Below, piece by piece: positions 50,201 through 62,200 of a DNA stretch of 64,000 nucleotides. The position numbers were made by a program, and so were the translations under genes. The stretch is taken from the NCBI RefSeq assembly GCF_910592395.1, contig NC_088315.1:4032501-4096500 (forward strand), in the 5' to 3' direction. Numbering within the stretch: position 1 is the stretch's first letter; every line of letters starts with the position of its first letter. Source of the stretch: Lineus longissimus. Its lineage: Eukaryota; Nemertea; Pilidiophora; Heteronemertea; Lineidae. The notes under the pieces were generated by a model. The model ran no database searches. It saw only the letters and a program-made list of their open reading frames with translations, and was not told the origin of the DNA.

Positions 50201-53200
50201 CACGATGACAAGCGGACCATGTACAGCCACGCCAGTCTCTGGGACATGTACCTTTGAAGATGCGACACTATGCGGTTACACCCAGGACACGACTGATCAG
50301 TTTGACTGGACATACCAGAGTGGTAGTACAGCTTCTGCAAATACTGGACCAAGCAGCGACCATACTCTTGGAACAGCAGCTGGTGAGTTTGACGTGTGCA
50401 AGTCACTTAACCATTTGCTTTAGAGACTAGGCAGGCTTTTTTGTCTTACTCGCCATACTAGATCCATTCTAATGATGCATTTCTCCCATCATCCAGGTCA
50501 CTACCTCTTCACAGAGACCTCCAGCCCACGTGTCCAGGGTGACATGGCCAGGATTGTGTCCCCGGATTACACACCAGTCTCCGGGCAGACGTGCCTCTCG
50601 TTCTTCTACCACATGTACGGCCGGGATAGTGGAACTTTGAATGTCAAGGTGGGTTGAACTACAGAATTCCAAGCAATACAATCAAGTCTCATGTCGAAGT
50701 TGGGATATTGAACAGTATTGTCTGTTTTAACTTGCCAAATTGTTTTGGAACGAAATTGAAAAAAGCCTGTTCCGGTGGAATTGATTTGGTTATGAAGAAA
50801 ACCTGGGCTGCCAAATTTCGTTTGTTCGTGTTCTGTGGTTGAAAGAGAGCCTTTTTGTTTTGCAGTCTCAAAAGAATGGGCAACTGAGTGTTGCATTGTG
50901 GAGTAAAAGTGGTAACCAAGGCAACACATGGGTACGGGGTCAGGTATCTCTTTCCGCTACTGTTTCGTTCAGAGTCGTCTTTGAGGGAATCCGAGGCCCA
51001 AGCTACTTAGGCGATATCGCAATTGATGATGTCACGTTTACCGACGGCGCCTGCCCCCTCCCTGGAAACTGCGACTTTGAGAAGGATCTGTGTACTTGGT
51101 CGAATGTCCTGACGGGCGATGACTTTGACTGGATTGAGGGTCAGGGTAGCACCCAAAGCGGTGGCACTGGACCGACTGTCGATCACACACTAGGAAACAC
51201 GCAAGGTTGGTCATTGTTTTCTTTTAAAGATCTACCCTTTCAGGTTAAGAGAGGAAATCAGAAATTGAACCTTCGGCAAGAATCATAAAACATCAAACCT
51301 TGAAATGTTTCCATCCCTTCAATGTTTACACCATGTTTTACAGATAACTGCAGAAATGTATGAATGCAAAACGAAAATTAATCTTTGTTGCCTTTGCATT
51401 TCAGGGAAATACCAATACATCGAGGCCTCTGGTCAAAGACAACCTGGCGACAAGGCTTGGTTGAAAAGTGAAACTTTCGGCCCAACATCATCTGGTGGAC
51501 GTTGTTTTAACTTCTGGTACCATATGAACGGCCGAGACGTAGCCAACATGACTGTATATATCATGGATGCTGCAGGTGCGCTGACGCCATACTGGACGAT
51601 GAGTGGCGATAAAGGCAACCAATGGTTGAGTGGGAAATTAGGAATTAGAATGACAACGCAATACACAGTAAGTTTTATGAGATCTTTCTTTTCATTGGCA
51701 TATCATGGCTGAAGAGTACGATACCGTACAAGCTAGTCACAACTGAATTTGAGCAACAAGGTGTATGTTTAACGACTCTTCCAGTACTGGAGAGATAATC
51801 TGCTCGAGTTTCATTCTGTAACAAATTCCCTTAATAATGACTTTTTCAACAACTAAACCTTTCACGTGGCTTTTTCTCTGTTCCCTTTAAGGTTTACATT
51901 GAAGCAGTTCGTGGAACCTCGTATCAAGGAGACATAGCCATTGATGACTTGTCCTTCACAGATTCTTTTTGCAACGGTAAGTAAGGTTTAAAGTTATGTT
52001 TAGAAAACGAATTCCTCCAAGAATCAAGAAACCCAAATCATAAAACCTTTTGAACTTGATGAGTCTAAAGATCGGTTCAACATCTTAAGAACCATCATCC
52101 TGCCATAGATGGCCTTTGGTTTGTTTCTTAAAAGTACTCGCGCAAATATTGAGTTTATCGTCGGAGCAACGCCTGTGAGCGATTATCATTGTTATTAGTC
52201 ATTTTTATCCTCTTCTCTAGTATTCCCAAGCAATGCCAGCCCCGGGTCCGCTGGAACCACCTCACAACCAGTCGCCACGACAACTGCTGGACCAACTCGA
52301 GGTGAGGATATTCATTCAGATTTAAATAATTGGCTCATCATTTTGTGAAAGTGCCAATTGAAATATTGAGTTAGTTGAAAATGATTTCACTGAAGAAACT
52401 TGTTACTTTGAGATGTGACGAGCAGATCTACAAAAGTTGAAAAATTGGGTAATTTTAACGCTTCTTTCTCTTTTCCAGCACCAGGTTCATTTAGTTGTAA
52501 CTTCGAAGTCGACAATTGTGGCTGGACCCAGGATCGGACAGATGACTTTGATTGGTCAAGAGTATCTGGGCAGACGTCATCTTTTGGCACCGGTCCAAGT
52601 TTTGATCACACAACTGGATGTGAGTAGATTTTAGCTCCGATTCGTTGTTTCTTTTCATCACAAGATATAACATTAACCAGCTGGGGGTCAAATTTGTCAT
52701 CTTCAGATGACTTGTATGAATAATTAGGAGACTGGGACGTGTTTTCATCGTACTTGTCTGATGTTTCATATATTCACCTCTTCAGCGGGATGGTACATGT
52801 TTATCGAGACCTCCAGTCCTCGTGTCCAAGGCGAGAAGGCCCGCTACATCAGTCCTGCCGTTAGTCCAAACGGACCGAAGTGTCTTGAGTTCTACTACCA
52901 CATGTATGGCCCTCACGTCGATACTCTGAACGTTTATGTCAAGACGTCACAGGCTCTTAACACTCCAGTTTGGACCAAGACAGGAACGCAGGGAGACATG
53001 TGGAATCTTGCTACAGTCCAGATTACTGCTACAAATAACTATAATGTAAGTAGTTTAGAGTGTGTCACATTCCGTGGAGAAGCCTGATATACCGTGTCAC
53101 CGTGAACGAGCCGGTTGAGTTGTATCAGTTACACATAGGACATGATGATCCTATTGACAATTTCATTGCAGGTCGTGTTTGAAGGTGTACGAGGCATGAA

Positions 53201-56200
53201 CTATCAAGGTGACATTGCCATTGATGACGTCACAATCGTTGATGGACTCTGCTCCTCCGTGGGCCCCACACCATCGGGAGAACTAGACCGTTGTTCTTTT
53301 GAAGATGTAGCTATCTGTGGGTTCAACCAATATACAGGTGACGTGTTCGACTGGACCAGAGGAAGCGGATCTACCACCTCGGCTAACACGGGACCAGCAT
53401 CGGACCACACTTATGGCACTGACAAGGGTAAGGCTATGGATTGCATCAACAGGGTATCTCAGGCCATGTTGTAGTTACCTGGAGTTCTTACTGGTTCCAT
53501 GATCTGACAAAAGCTTTTTCCTAACCTCATGATCAAGCTCTTATCAATTGTAGAAATTCTGCAGCAAGGAAATGTTAGCTTCATCAGACTAATTCATTGC
53601 GCTTGTACAACAATTTTTTCAATTCAATGTTACCATCTAAATTTCAGGGTTCTACCTGTTCATCGAGACGTCATCGCCCAGAACTCAAGGTGACAGCGCC
53701 ATCATCAACACCAAATCCTACACCCCGACAGCCGCTGGTGACCATTGCTTAGAGTTCTGGTACCACATGTACGGCCGCGACACGGGGACATTGATAGTGG
53801 TTCAGGCATTATCTGGCAGTCAGGTTACATTGGTTACACTGACAGGTAAACTTTTATTTTTTGACATGACAATGAACGTGTTTTTGTGCATCCCTGGCCC
53901 AAGGGCCAAATCTGCCCCAACATGGACAGCCTGATCCAATATTGCATATTGATCACAGCAATATTACTATCTTGATTTCTTGAGATGCATTATATAAAAT
54001 AACCGTTCAGCGGGCAAAGATTGTAATATATCAGAGCATTAGTTGTCTTTTAAAGTCATCCTATTGTAGCAAAATCACATAAGATATGCAAACGTCATAT
54101 TTCTGTATCAATTTCAGGAAACAAGGGCAACAGTTGGAAGAGAGCTCAGGTGACCTTCAAGGCCTCTCAGGGTCAGTCATTCAACATCCAGTTCCAGGCG
54201 TCGGTGGGACCAAGTTACCTTGGAGACATTGCTATTGATGATTACAGGTTGACTGTCGGAGCTTGTGGTTCATCAGGTTAGTAAAGAAACCCAAAAATCC
54301 TCTTGCTAAATCCATCAACAGAAAGGCACCATGGTCTTGTGGATAAGTGCCCGGCAAACAACATGTCAGTAATAATTGTGCCAGACTGCAGCAACACATC
54401 TTTTAAGTGACATGTAAAACAAAGATTCCTTGTACCTGGCGCCTATGCCAGGCAAGCAAAAGTCCCAACCACGGCCAAACACTGAGTAACTCCAATAGCT
54501 CACAGTATAAGTGCGGCAGCAGCTCCAAGTTAAAACTGAGTAGACCTTACATAAAGCACCTTTTCCAATCTCTCTAGCTGTTCCTGGTAACTGCGACTTT
54601 GAAAAGGACCTGTGCACCTGGACCAACAGCCTAACTGGTGATGACTTCGACTGGACCTTGGGAAGTGGGAAAACTGGCAGCACTGGTACTGGACCAACAG
54701 TGGACCATACTCTAGGAAACAGCAATGGTAGGTCCGATTTCTTATCGTTTCTTGTGGCTGAGATTGTGTTGCCATTGTCGAATTAGTCCGTTGTCGACAA
54801 GAATGATCGATCACAGGATAACAAAAAAACGTTTGTCACGTCCCAGGTTCAACTTCTGTTCAGAGAGATTACTGATGTGATTGGGTACATCTGACAGAAT
54901 GACACATTTCCTACTGACTACTGCTCCTTAAATGCCTGAGGATCCGGCGGACCTAAGGTGTTCGGGAACCACTGTAGCTCTCGGCAGTATTGCATGCCCA
55001 AGAAGATCCAGCTTCAGCCGTCCAGATAAGATGAGGTGTTCTGAGGTTGCTCCAGTCCTTGATTTACCTGAATCTATTTCTTTTAGGTTCCTATGTCTTC
55101 ATCGAGGCCTCCAATCCTCGCTCTCCTGGCGACCGCGCCCTTCTAACCAGTGACATCTTCCCAGCCGCTACACCGCGCTGCATGGAATTCTGGTACCACA
55201 TGTACGGACAGGAGATCGGGACATTGAGAGTGCATGTCAAGTCACAGAATGGTTCTCCAAGCCCTGTGTGGGAGGTGGTCGGGAACAAGGGAGATGCGTG
55301 GAGGCAGGGTAGGGTCCCTGTCTCAAGCCCTGACAGTAACCCCTTCCAGGTGAGTACTGTTAATCAGGAAGTCAATCCCTTGAAAAAAAATACGACTCAT
55401 CATTATGTGCAGTTACGAGGCACTGGGCATCAAGCTGTTACCAGTTAAATTGTTTTGTGTTAGTGTTATCAGGGGATCAAAAGAATGAAGAGGACTCCGT
55501 TAAACCCATTTCTCATCTGCAGATGGGCATATGAGGTGGTCCTTTGTTGAAAAGGGAGGGTAGAAAATGTAAAATTGATGTTTGAAATTGACTGGTTAGC
55601 ACCCGTATCTCAAATCTTAATCCTGCTATAGGTGTTGCTCGAGGCTGTGCGTGGAAATGGTTACCGCGGAGACATCGCTGTTGATGACATCACATACACC
55701 GATGGTTCAGGAGCGTGCCAACTGATGCCGGCCTATGCCACACCGACTACAACATCTGCGCCAGGTAGTACAGCCGTACCTACTGGTGCGCCTGTCCGTA
55801 AGTACTTTTATCGAAAGTCGAAAAACATATATCAAGCCTATATGGTAGTGTTGGCCTAATCTTTAAGTTTCCTTGAATATTTAAGTGTGCTGGAATCCTA
55901 CGATACAGATAAGGTTGAATTTACAATACTGCGTTGTATAAACACTCATAGATGATTATGAACAGATCATCTAGAAACTTTTAAAAATCTAAAAATTCAC
56001 TTGGTCGAACCAACATCTTTTGATCTGTTCTTCAGCTGCTAATTTCAACTGCGACTTTGAAACTGATGTTTGCGGCTGGACACAGGATCCTACGGATGAC
56101 TTTGATTGGACGAGACTGCAGGGTTCCACTGGCTCTGCCACGACGGGTCCCTCTTTTGATCACACGACTGGAAGTAAGTTGGCCTGCTCAAATAGCACTC

Positions 56201-59200
56201 CACCCTCATGACGTAACAATCACGGGCTACCCACGGATCTCGACAAAGTTTTGCATTGTGCGATAGAGATGCGACATCAAATTTTTCTTGACATCATTTT
56301 GACATACTCTCTGAGCATATTCTAGCCTGAATGCGGAGTTCTATCAAGGCAATATCAGATATGCAACTCTGCAAATCTACTTGATCCACAAAATGTCCTG
56401 TGTGTTTCTCAAACCTGTCACCCTGTCATCATACTTCTCAATTATTTTCTTTTCAGGTGGCTTCTACATGTACATTGAAGTCTCCTCTGTGCCGATCGGA
56501 GACAAGGCCAGGCTCCTCAGCCCCCAGATCGACGGCAGTGGACCCTACTGCCTGACCCTCTGGTACCACATGTACGGCTCTACCGTCGACACCTTGAGCA
56601 TATACTTTGCCAGCGGGCCTAATGTCGGTCAGGCGCTGTGGACCAAGACCGGGACCCAGGGGAATAAGTGGATGCAGGCATCGATTCAGTATACACCCAT
56701 CATTGGGCAAGCTGTAGATAAGGTTGTGATTGAAGCCATCTCAGGTCGAACCTTCGAAGGTGACATTGCTGTTGATGACATCAGCATGGTGCCCGGATCC
56801 TGTGCCGGCCCAAGCGTCCCCACCCCGACTGTTGACTGCGACTTTGAACAAGGCCTCTGTGGCTATATCCAGGATACAGCTGATGTCTTTGATTGGACAA
56901 GACAGGCTTCGGCTACTGGATCATCAGGAACGGGACCGACAGCTGATCATACGTATGGTACCGCTCTTGGTATGTTGAATATTCTTTTCATGTCTTCTAC
57001 TATTCCTGTCAGATTCAGCACGATGAGTCCTCGGATTGCCTACTCAGAGAAACTGATTCCCGTAAGTCTGAGAGATGAATCTGGAAATCGAGATATAAGC
57101 TTAATGGGTCCTTAGTCAGTTAGGCAATGCGCTGAACGATCCTAACTATGCCGCTCTGCATTTCTGGAGGCAAACAAAGATTACAAAACTTCACTAAACA
57201 TAGTTGTTGTATATTATTTTTCAGGTAACTACATCTATATTGAGGCATCCTCCCCAAGAACCACCGGCGACAATGCAAAGATCTTCACCCCGCTCATCGC
57301 CACATCAGCAGCTGGCAACTGCCTCCAGTTTTACTACCACATGCTCGGGGTGCAAATCGGGACCCTTAACATCTACACAATGGGCGGCCTCGCGGCACCA
57401 ACACAACCAATCTGGTCCAAATCAGGTGACCAAGGCAACCAGTGGATTCTGGCTTCCGTCGATCTCCCGCTGAATACTCAGTTCGAGGCTGTGTTTGAGG
57501 GAATTGTTGGGACGGGCTACCAGGGAGACATATCTATTGACGACGTCAAGCTCCTTAACAGACCATGTGCAGTACCAGGTAGGGACCTTTCCTAACTCTT
57601 CTCATTCTCAATAGGCCTAGCTGATGTTGTCGAAGGAGACCATTAGTCCAAGGCCAATGCATGTGTTCCGAGATTTTTATCTGGTAGTGAGAGGTTACTC
57701 GCTATGAAAGCTGGTAGTGTTTTTATTATGTTTCGAGTTAGATATTGTTCTGTGTATGAACACATCCGTACGTTTTATCGCATGCACTAACCTGCACTTT
57801 GCTTCATTGGCTTCAGCTGTACTGATGCCTTCTTTTGCGTGAAGAAATAAAGGGGTGTTGATACAACTGGTGTTTCATGAAGGCTTCTCACCGGTAGTGT
57901 TGGATTGTGTTGGCCCGCGTTAATTCATCTATACCTCTGCATTGATCAGCTGTACCGATGCCTTCTTTTGAATATGAAGCAAGAAGTCATTTGAATAGCT
58001 GGCCAATTCTGAGGAAAGACTGCTTTGACTTAAGATTATATGCAATTCCTTTTTAAGATTTGAATAATATCAGATGGCTTCTTCGTTTATCCGCGATCTC
58101 TACTACCATCAGTCCCCTGCATCAATCAGCTGTGCTGATGCCTTCTTTGAAAATAGATATCAAGAAGTCATTTGAAGAGCTGGTTGATTTAGGGGCAAAG
58201 CGGTATGCTTTTATACTTTCTGAGCAATCTGTGGAGCAACTGCTATACCTTCTGAATTCGTCAGCTGTGCTTGATGCCTTCTTTACTATATTGTATAAGA
58301 AGTCATTGAAAGAGCTGACCAGCTCTGAGGTAATTACATGTTTCCGCTTGCTTTTTAAGCCAGCCATTCTCACCAGCTTCCGCTTGCTTATTCAGCTAAC
58401 CATTCTCATGAGCTTCTGCTTGCTTCTTCAGCAAGCCATTGTCACCAGCTTCCACTTGCTTCTTCAGCCAACCAACCTCACTTTGCCACACTGCATTTGG
58501 CAACCTCTGCATTGGTCAGCTGTCCCGATGCCTTCTTCTCGAGTAAAAAAGAAGTCACTTGAAGAGCTGACCAATTCGGGGACAATTTCAGTGCTTGAGT
58601 TTGCTTTTTTGGCTCACACATTGGCAACAAACTTATGATGTGTAGCTTTCTTTGCCAGTTCGGCCTACATACCCTATTGATCCACCAGCTAGCCCTTGCG
58701 TTGGTCAGCTGTACTGATGCCTTCTTGTTAAGATGTATTAAGGAGTCATTTGAATAGCTGAGCAGTTCTTGGGAGAATCCGAGCTTCAGCTTGCAGTATT
58801 TTCCTTCTGCTTATTTGACTGCCTCTTTTGCTTCAATACAGTACAGGAATGTAACTTTGCAAGATTTTGTCTCAAAGCTTATGCTCATTTGTTCTTAACC
58901 CTCGCATTGGTCAGCTGTACCAATGCCTTCTTTTGTTATTCAACAAGAAGTCATTTGAAGTGCTGGCTAGTGCTTGGGAGAATCGATTGCTTCTGCTCTC
59001 AGATCTTGTGATGTTGTATTTTCGGCCTCCTTAGCTTGCACTCTCTTTGCTCTTAATCATGTATCACTTGCCCTTGTGTTGGTCAGCTGTACTGATGCCT
59101 TCTTCTGATGATGTTACAAGAAATCGTTTGAAAAGCTGGCCAATTCTTGGGAAAATGCAACACCTCTGCTTGCTTATTGACTAAGAAAGTAGCTTAACCA

Positions 59201-62200
59201 ATATTTTGCATTCATGTTCTATAACTTACACCTTTTACCCCTTGCATTGGTCAGCTGTACTGATGCCTTCTTCTTCTAATGTAACAAGAAGTTATTAGAG
59301 AAGCTGGCCGATTCTAGGGAAAGACACTGCTTCAGCCAAAATTTCTGTTGTGCTGCCTCTCTCTGGTCCATTCATTTTGCTTATGCCTGATTGTATTGTT
59401 GTGTCGAGTAAGTTAGCCTTTGTATTATTTTAATCACTGCCAAGCTGTATCTCTTGAATTGGTCAGCTGTGCTGATGCCTTCTTTTTATGATTAAATGAG
59501 GAGTCATTCGAAGAGCTGGTCAATTTGGGGGGAAACTCTTTACTCAGCAACTTTCAATGTGCTTTCTTGGATCCTCATTCCTTCTCTGTTACAGCTGAAG
59601 TGTCCCCTGCGCACCAAATACTTATCAAATGTATCCCATGCAGTGGTCAGCTGTACTGATGCCTTCTTTTCTCAATGTATTAAGAAGTCATTTGAATAGT
59701 TGATCACTTCTTGGGAAAGTTCCATGCTTTGACTTGCGGTGCTTTTTCATGTTGTGAAATGCTCTTCCTGTGCTATTATGCCTCAAGTCATGTTACCATT
59801 GGCCTCTGCATTTGTCAGCTGTACCGATGCCTTCTTCTCATAGATGACAAAGAAGTCATTCGAAGGGCTGACCAATTCAGGGGCAGTCACATCCTAGGCT
59901 GCGTGTCCGTAGACGTTTCCCTCGTCGGCTTGTGTCAATTCTGTCAATTCTGGAGAGAGGGAAATGTGTTTTGTGGCAGAATGCTTAGGAACACGTTTAA
60001 CTCTTATTGTAACTGTTGCACCTCTGCTTTGGTCAGCTGTGCTGATGCCTTCCTGCTCATCTCACAGGAAGGCTGTTGGAACAGGCTGGCCATTTCTGGG
60101 GAAATGTCAAGGAAAAACAAATCAAGCAGTACATATTGATATCCCCGAGAAACTTTCACTCCTCAGCAGTTCAGCTGTGACGATGCCTTCTTAGGTCATA
60201 AGCAGCCATTGTTGTAGTTGGTCTTCAGAGGGGTAGTTGAAGGATTTGAACAGAGCCAGTAAATAAGAAACGGAGCAGGTCATGCCTGAGCATGCTGAAA
60301 AGAAGATGAGTGCCAACCTTGGAAAGACTGCTGATGTTGCCTGAATTGGAGTCCCGATTCAGCAATGCCTCCTAATAGTTCAGCTGTACCAAGCCTTCTT
60401 TTAGAAGACGAAGAGAGAGGTCATGGTTCACACCTGAACTATTGAGATGCCAATACACCACATCCTACTTGCCGGATTGACAGACCTCGGCCTCTGAACA
60501 TGTCAGCTGTACCGATGCCTTCTTTACAAATGAAATAAGAAGTCCTTTGAACAGTTGACTTGTCTGGGTCGCATTTGCACCGCTTTTTCATCATATGCTT
60601 TATCTCTGCTTCCACTGTCCCCTACTGTGAACTACTAGCGGATTTAGGGTGTGTTATGAGCATTTCGTGACCCCTCCTCTTCTCATTCCTTGATTTGCCA
60701 CTGAACTAGTCAGCTGTACCGATGCCTTCTTTGCAAGTATTGATATAGGAAGTCTTTTGAACAGTTGGCTGGTTTGGAGGCAGTTTTCACCTAATCTGTT
60801 TTTTTGTGGCGTGACTCAGTTATAAGCACGTCAAATGACATGACATGCTATGAATTAATGGTACCTTAATATGTCATCAGCCTTGTTTTCTGTATTTCCA
60901 AACTGGTCAGCTGTGCTGATGCCTTCCTTTGCATGTGATAAGGAAGTCAGTTGAACAGCAAACTTGTTTGGAGAGAATAATCAACTTTCAGGATGGATGG
61001 ATTCTGATGCCTACATGTATTTGCCAAAGTAGTGGTCAGCTGTCCCGATGCCTTCTTTTGAAACTAACCAAAGAGGTCACTTGACTGCTGGCCAGTGCTT
61101 TGGCTGAAACGACTTGGCTAAGTGGCAGTATTCTTTATTGCTATAATATCATCTTAGAAGAAATCTCGAGGAGACTATTGTTTCTCGCTTCACAGTAGCA
61201 TATCACGGATTTCAAAGGTGTTCAAGTTGAGGTTTGTTGGGGATGTAGAATACTTAGTAAGAACTTACCCCTTTAGAAATATCTTGATTAGCTAGTATCA
61301 GTTTCATGTGTCTGTCTTTCAATGGTGAACCTAACCAGAAGCCGCTTTTGCAACATCAAGCAATCATAATAGTCACTGTACCACTTCACATTTTCTAGGT
61401 GACTGTGACTTTGAAAATGGCCTCTGTGGCTGGAGCAACATCGCCGGCGATGACTTTGACTGGCAACAAGGCAAGGGACTCACAGCGAGCCAGTTCACTG
61501 GCCCGACAATCGACCATACCTTAGGCACGGCCAATGGCACTTACATGTTCATTGAGACGTCCGCACCAAGAGTACAGGGTGACAAGGCATGGCTGCAATC
61601 GCAGCTGATGTCGGCCACGCCCAGCAATGGCCGCTGCTTGCACTTCTGGTACCACATGTATGGCTCTGCAATCGGGAGACTACAAGTCATTTTGAAACAG
61701 GTAACTTAACTTTAATAAAGTTCTCTCATCACAAGCTGCTGGAAGAGTTCTGTAGGCATTTTTGTCCTTTCCATTTGGCCTGTTGCCATACTTGAATAAG
61801 ACAGTCCAACAATTTCATGTCTCTTGCATCTCTCGAATGTCCTGAGATGACGTATTTTGTTGCAACTCAATCTCAAGATCCACCCAAAAGTTTTAGAACT
61901 TGAAAACCTATTGACGTGACCATTCATTAGAAAGCTCTGGATGAGCACTTCCTGCCGGTGCATTGATTTTATTGGGGATAATCTACATATTTTCCCTTGA
62001 TAATTCCAGGGTTCTTCCAACACCACCATCTGGATCCTTGGAACTGAGAAGGGAAACCAATGGAACTCAGCCCAAGTGACTGTCACCAGTACCACTGACT
62101 TCAGACTCCTCATTGAGGGGATGCGTGGAGCTGGATTCCAAGGCGACATTGCGATCGATGATGTTTATTTTACCAGTGGGTCTTGCACGCGTAAGTGATA

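Larger units (their letters stand above)
57579..61398 (+). ncRNA. Intronic cluster of 19 microRNA-like hairpins (miR-1989-like)
   Basis: The 3,820-bp phase-1 intron between MAM20 and MAM21 contains 19 hairpins on the host strand, spaced 123-255 bp start to start (mean about 179). The 5' arm reads UCAGCUGU, then three variable bases (ACU, ACC, GCU, CCC or GAC), then GAUGCCUUCUU. The first eight bases, which include seed positions 2-8, are identical in all 19. A loop of 7-15 nt, mostly 13, separates it from a 3' arm near AAGAAGUCAUUUGAA.AGCUG. Flanking bases (CCUCUGCAUUGG upstream, CCAAUUCUGGGG downstream) extend the stem by about 12 pairs, as in Drosha substrates. From memory the 5' arm corresponds to lophotrochozoan miR-1989, whose mature form also begins UCAGCUGU and contains GAUGCCUUC; I could not check a database. 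Spacers are homologous but much more diverged, so whole units were duplicated in tandem and the hairpins kept under selection. Processing from the host pre-mRNA is the simplest model; an internal promoter is possible. Confidence 0.85.

Noticed and set aside
58060-58638. 192-residue open frame through the microRNA cluster with repeated SAV..MPS peptides
   Set aside because: The peptide repeat is a by-product of the conserved hairpin arms. Other cluster copies are in different frames or contain stops, and the conservation follows RNA pairing rather than codons.
59711-60194. Overlapping Cys-rich open frames in the cluster
   Set aside because: Different frames over the same hairpins, with no splice sites and no family resemblance.
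57579-61398. Reading the cluster as a CRISPR-like array or plain satellite DNA
   Set aside because: The setting is a eukaryotic intron; units are imperfect hairpins with variable spacing and diverged spacers, and sequence conservation is concentrated in one arm starting at a fixed base, which fits microRNA precursors better.
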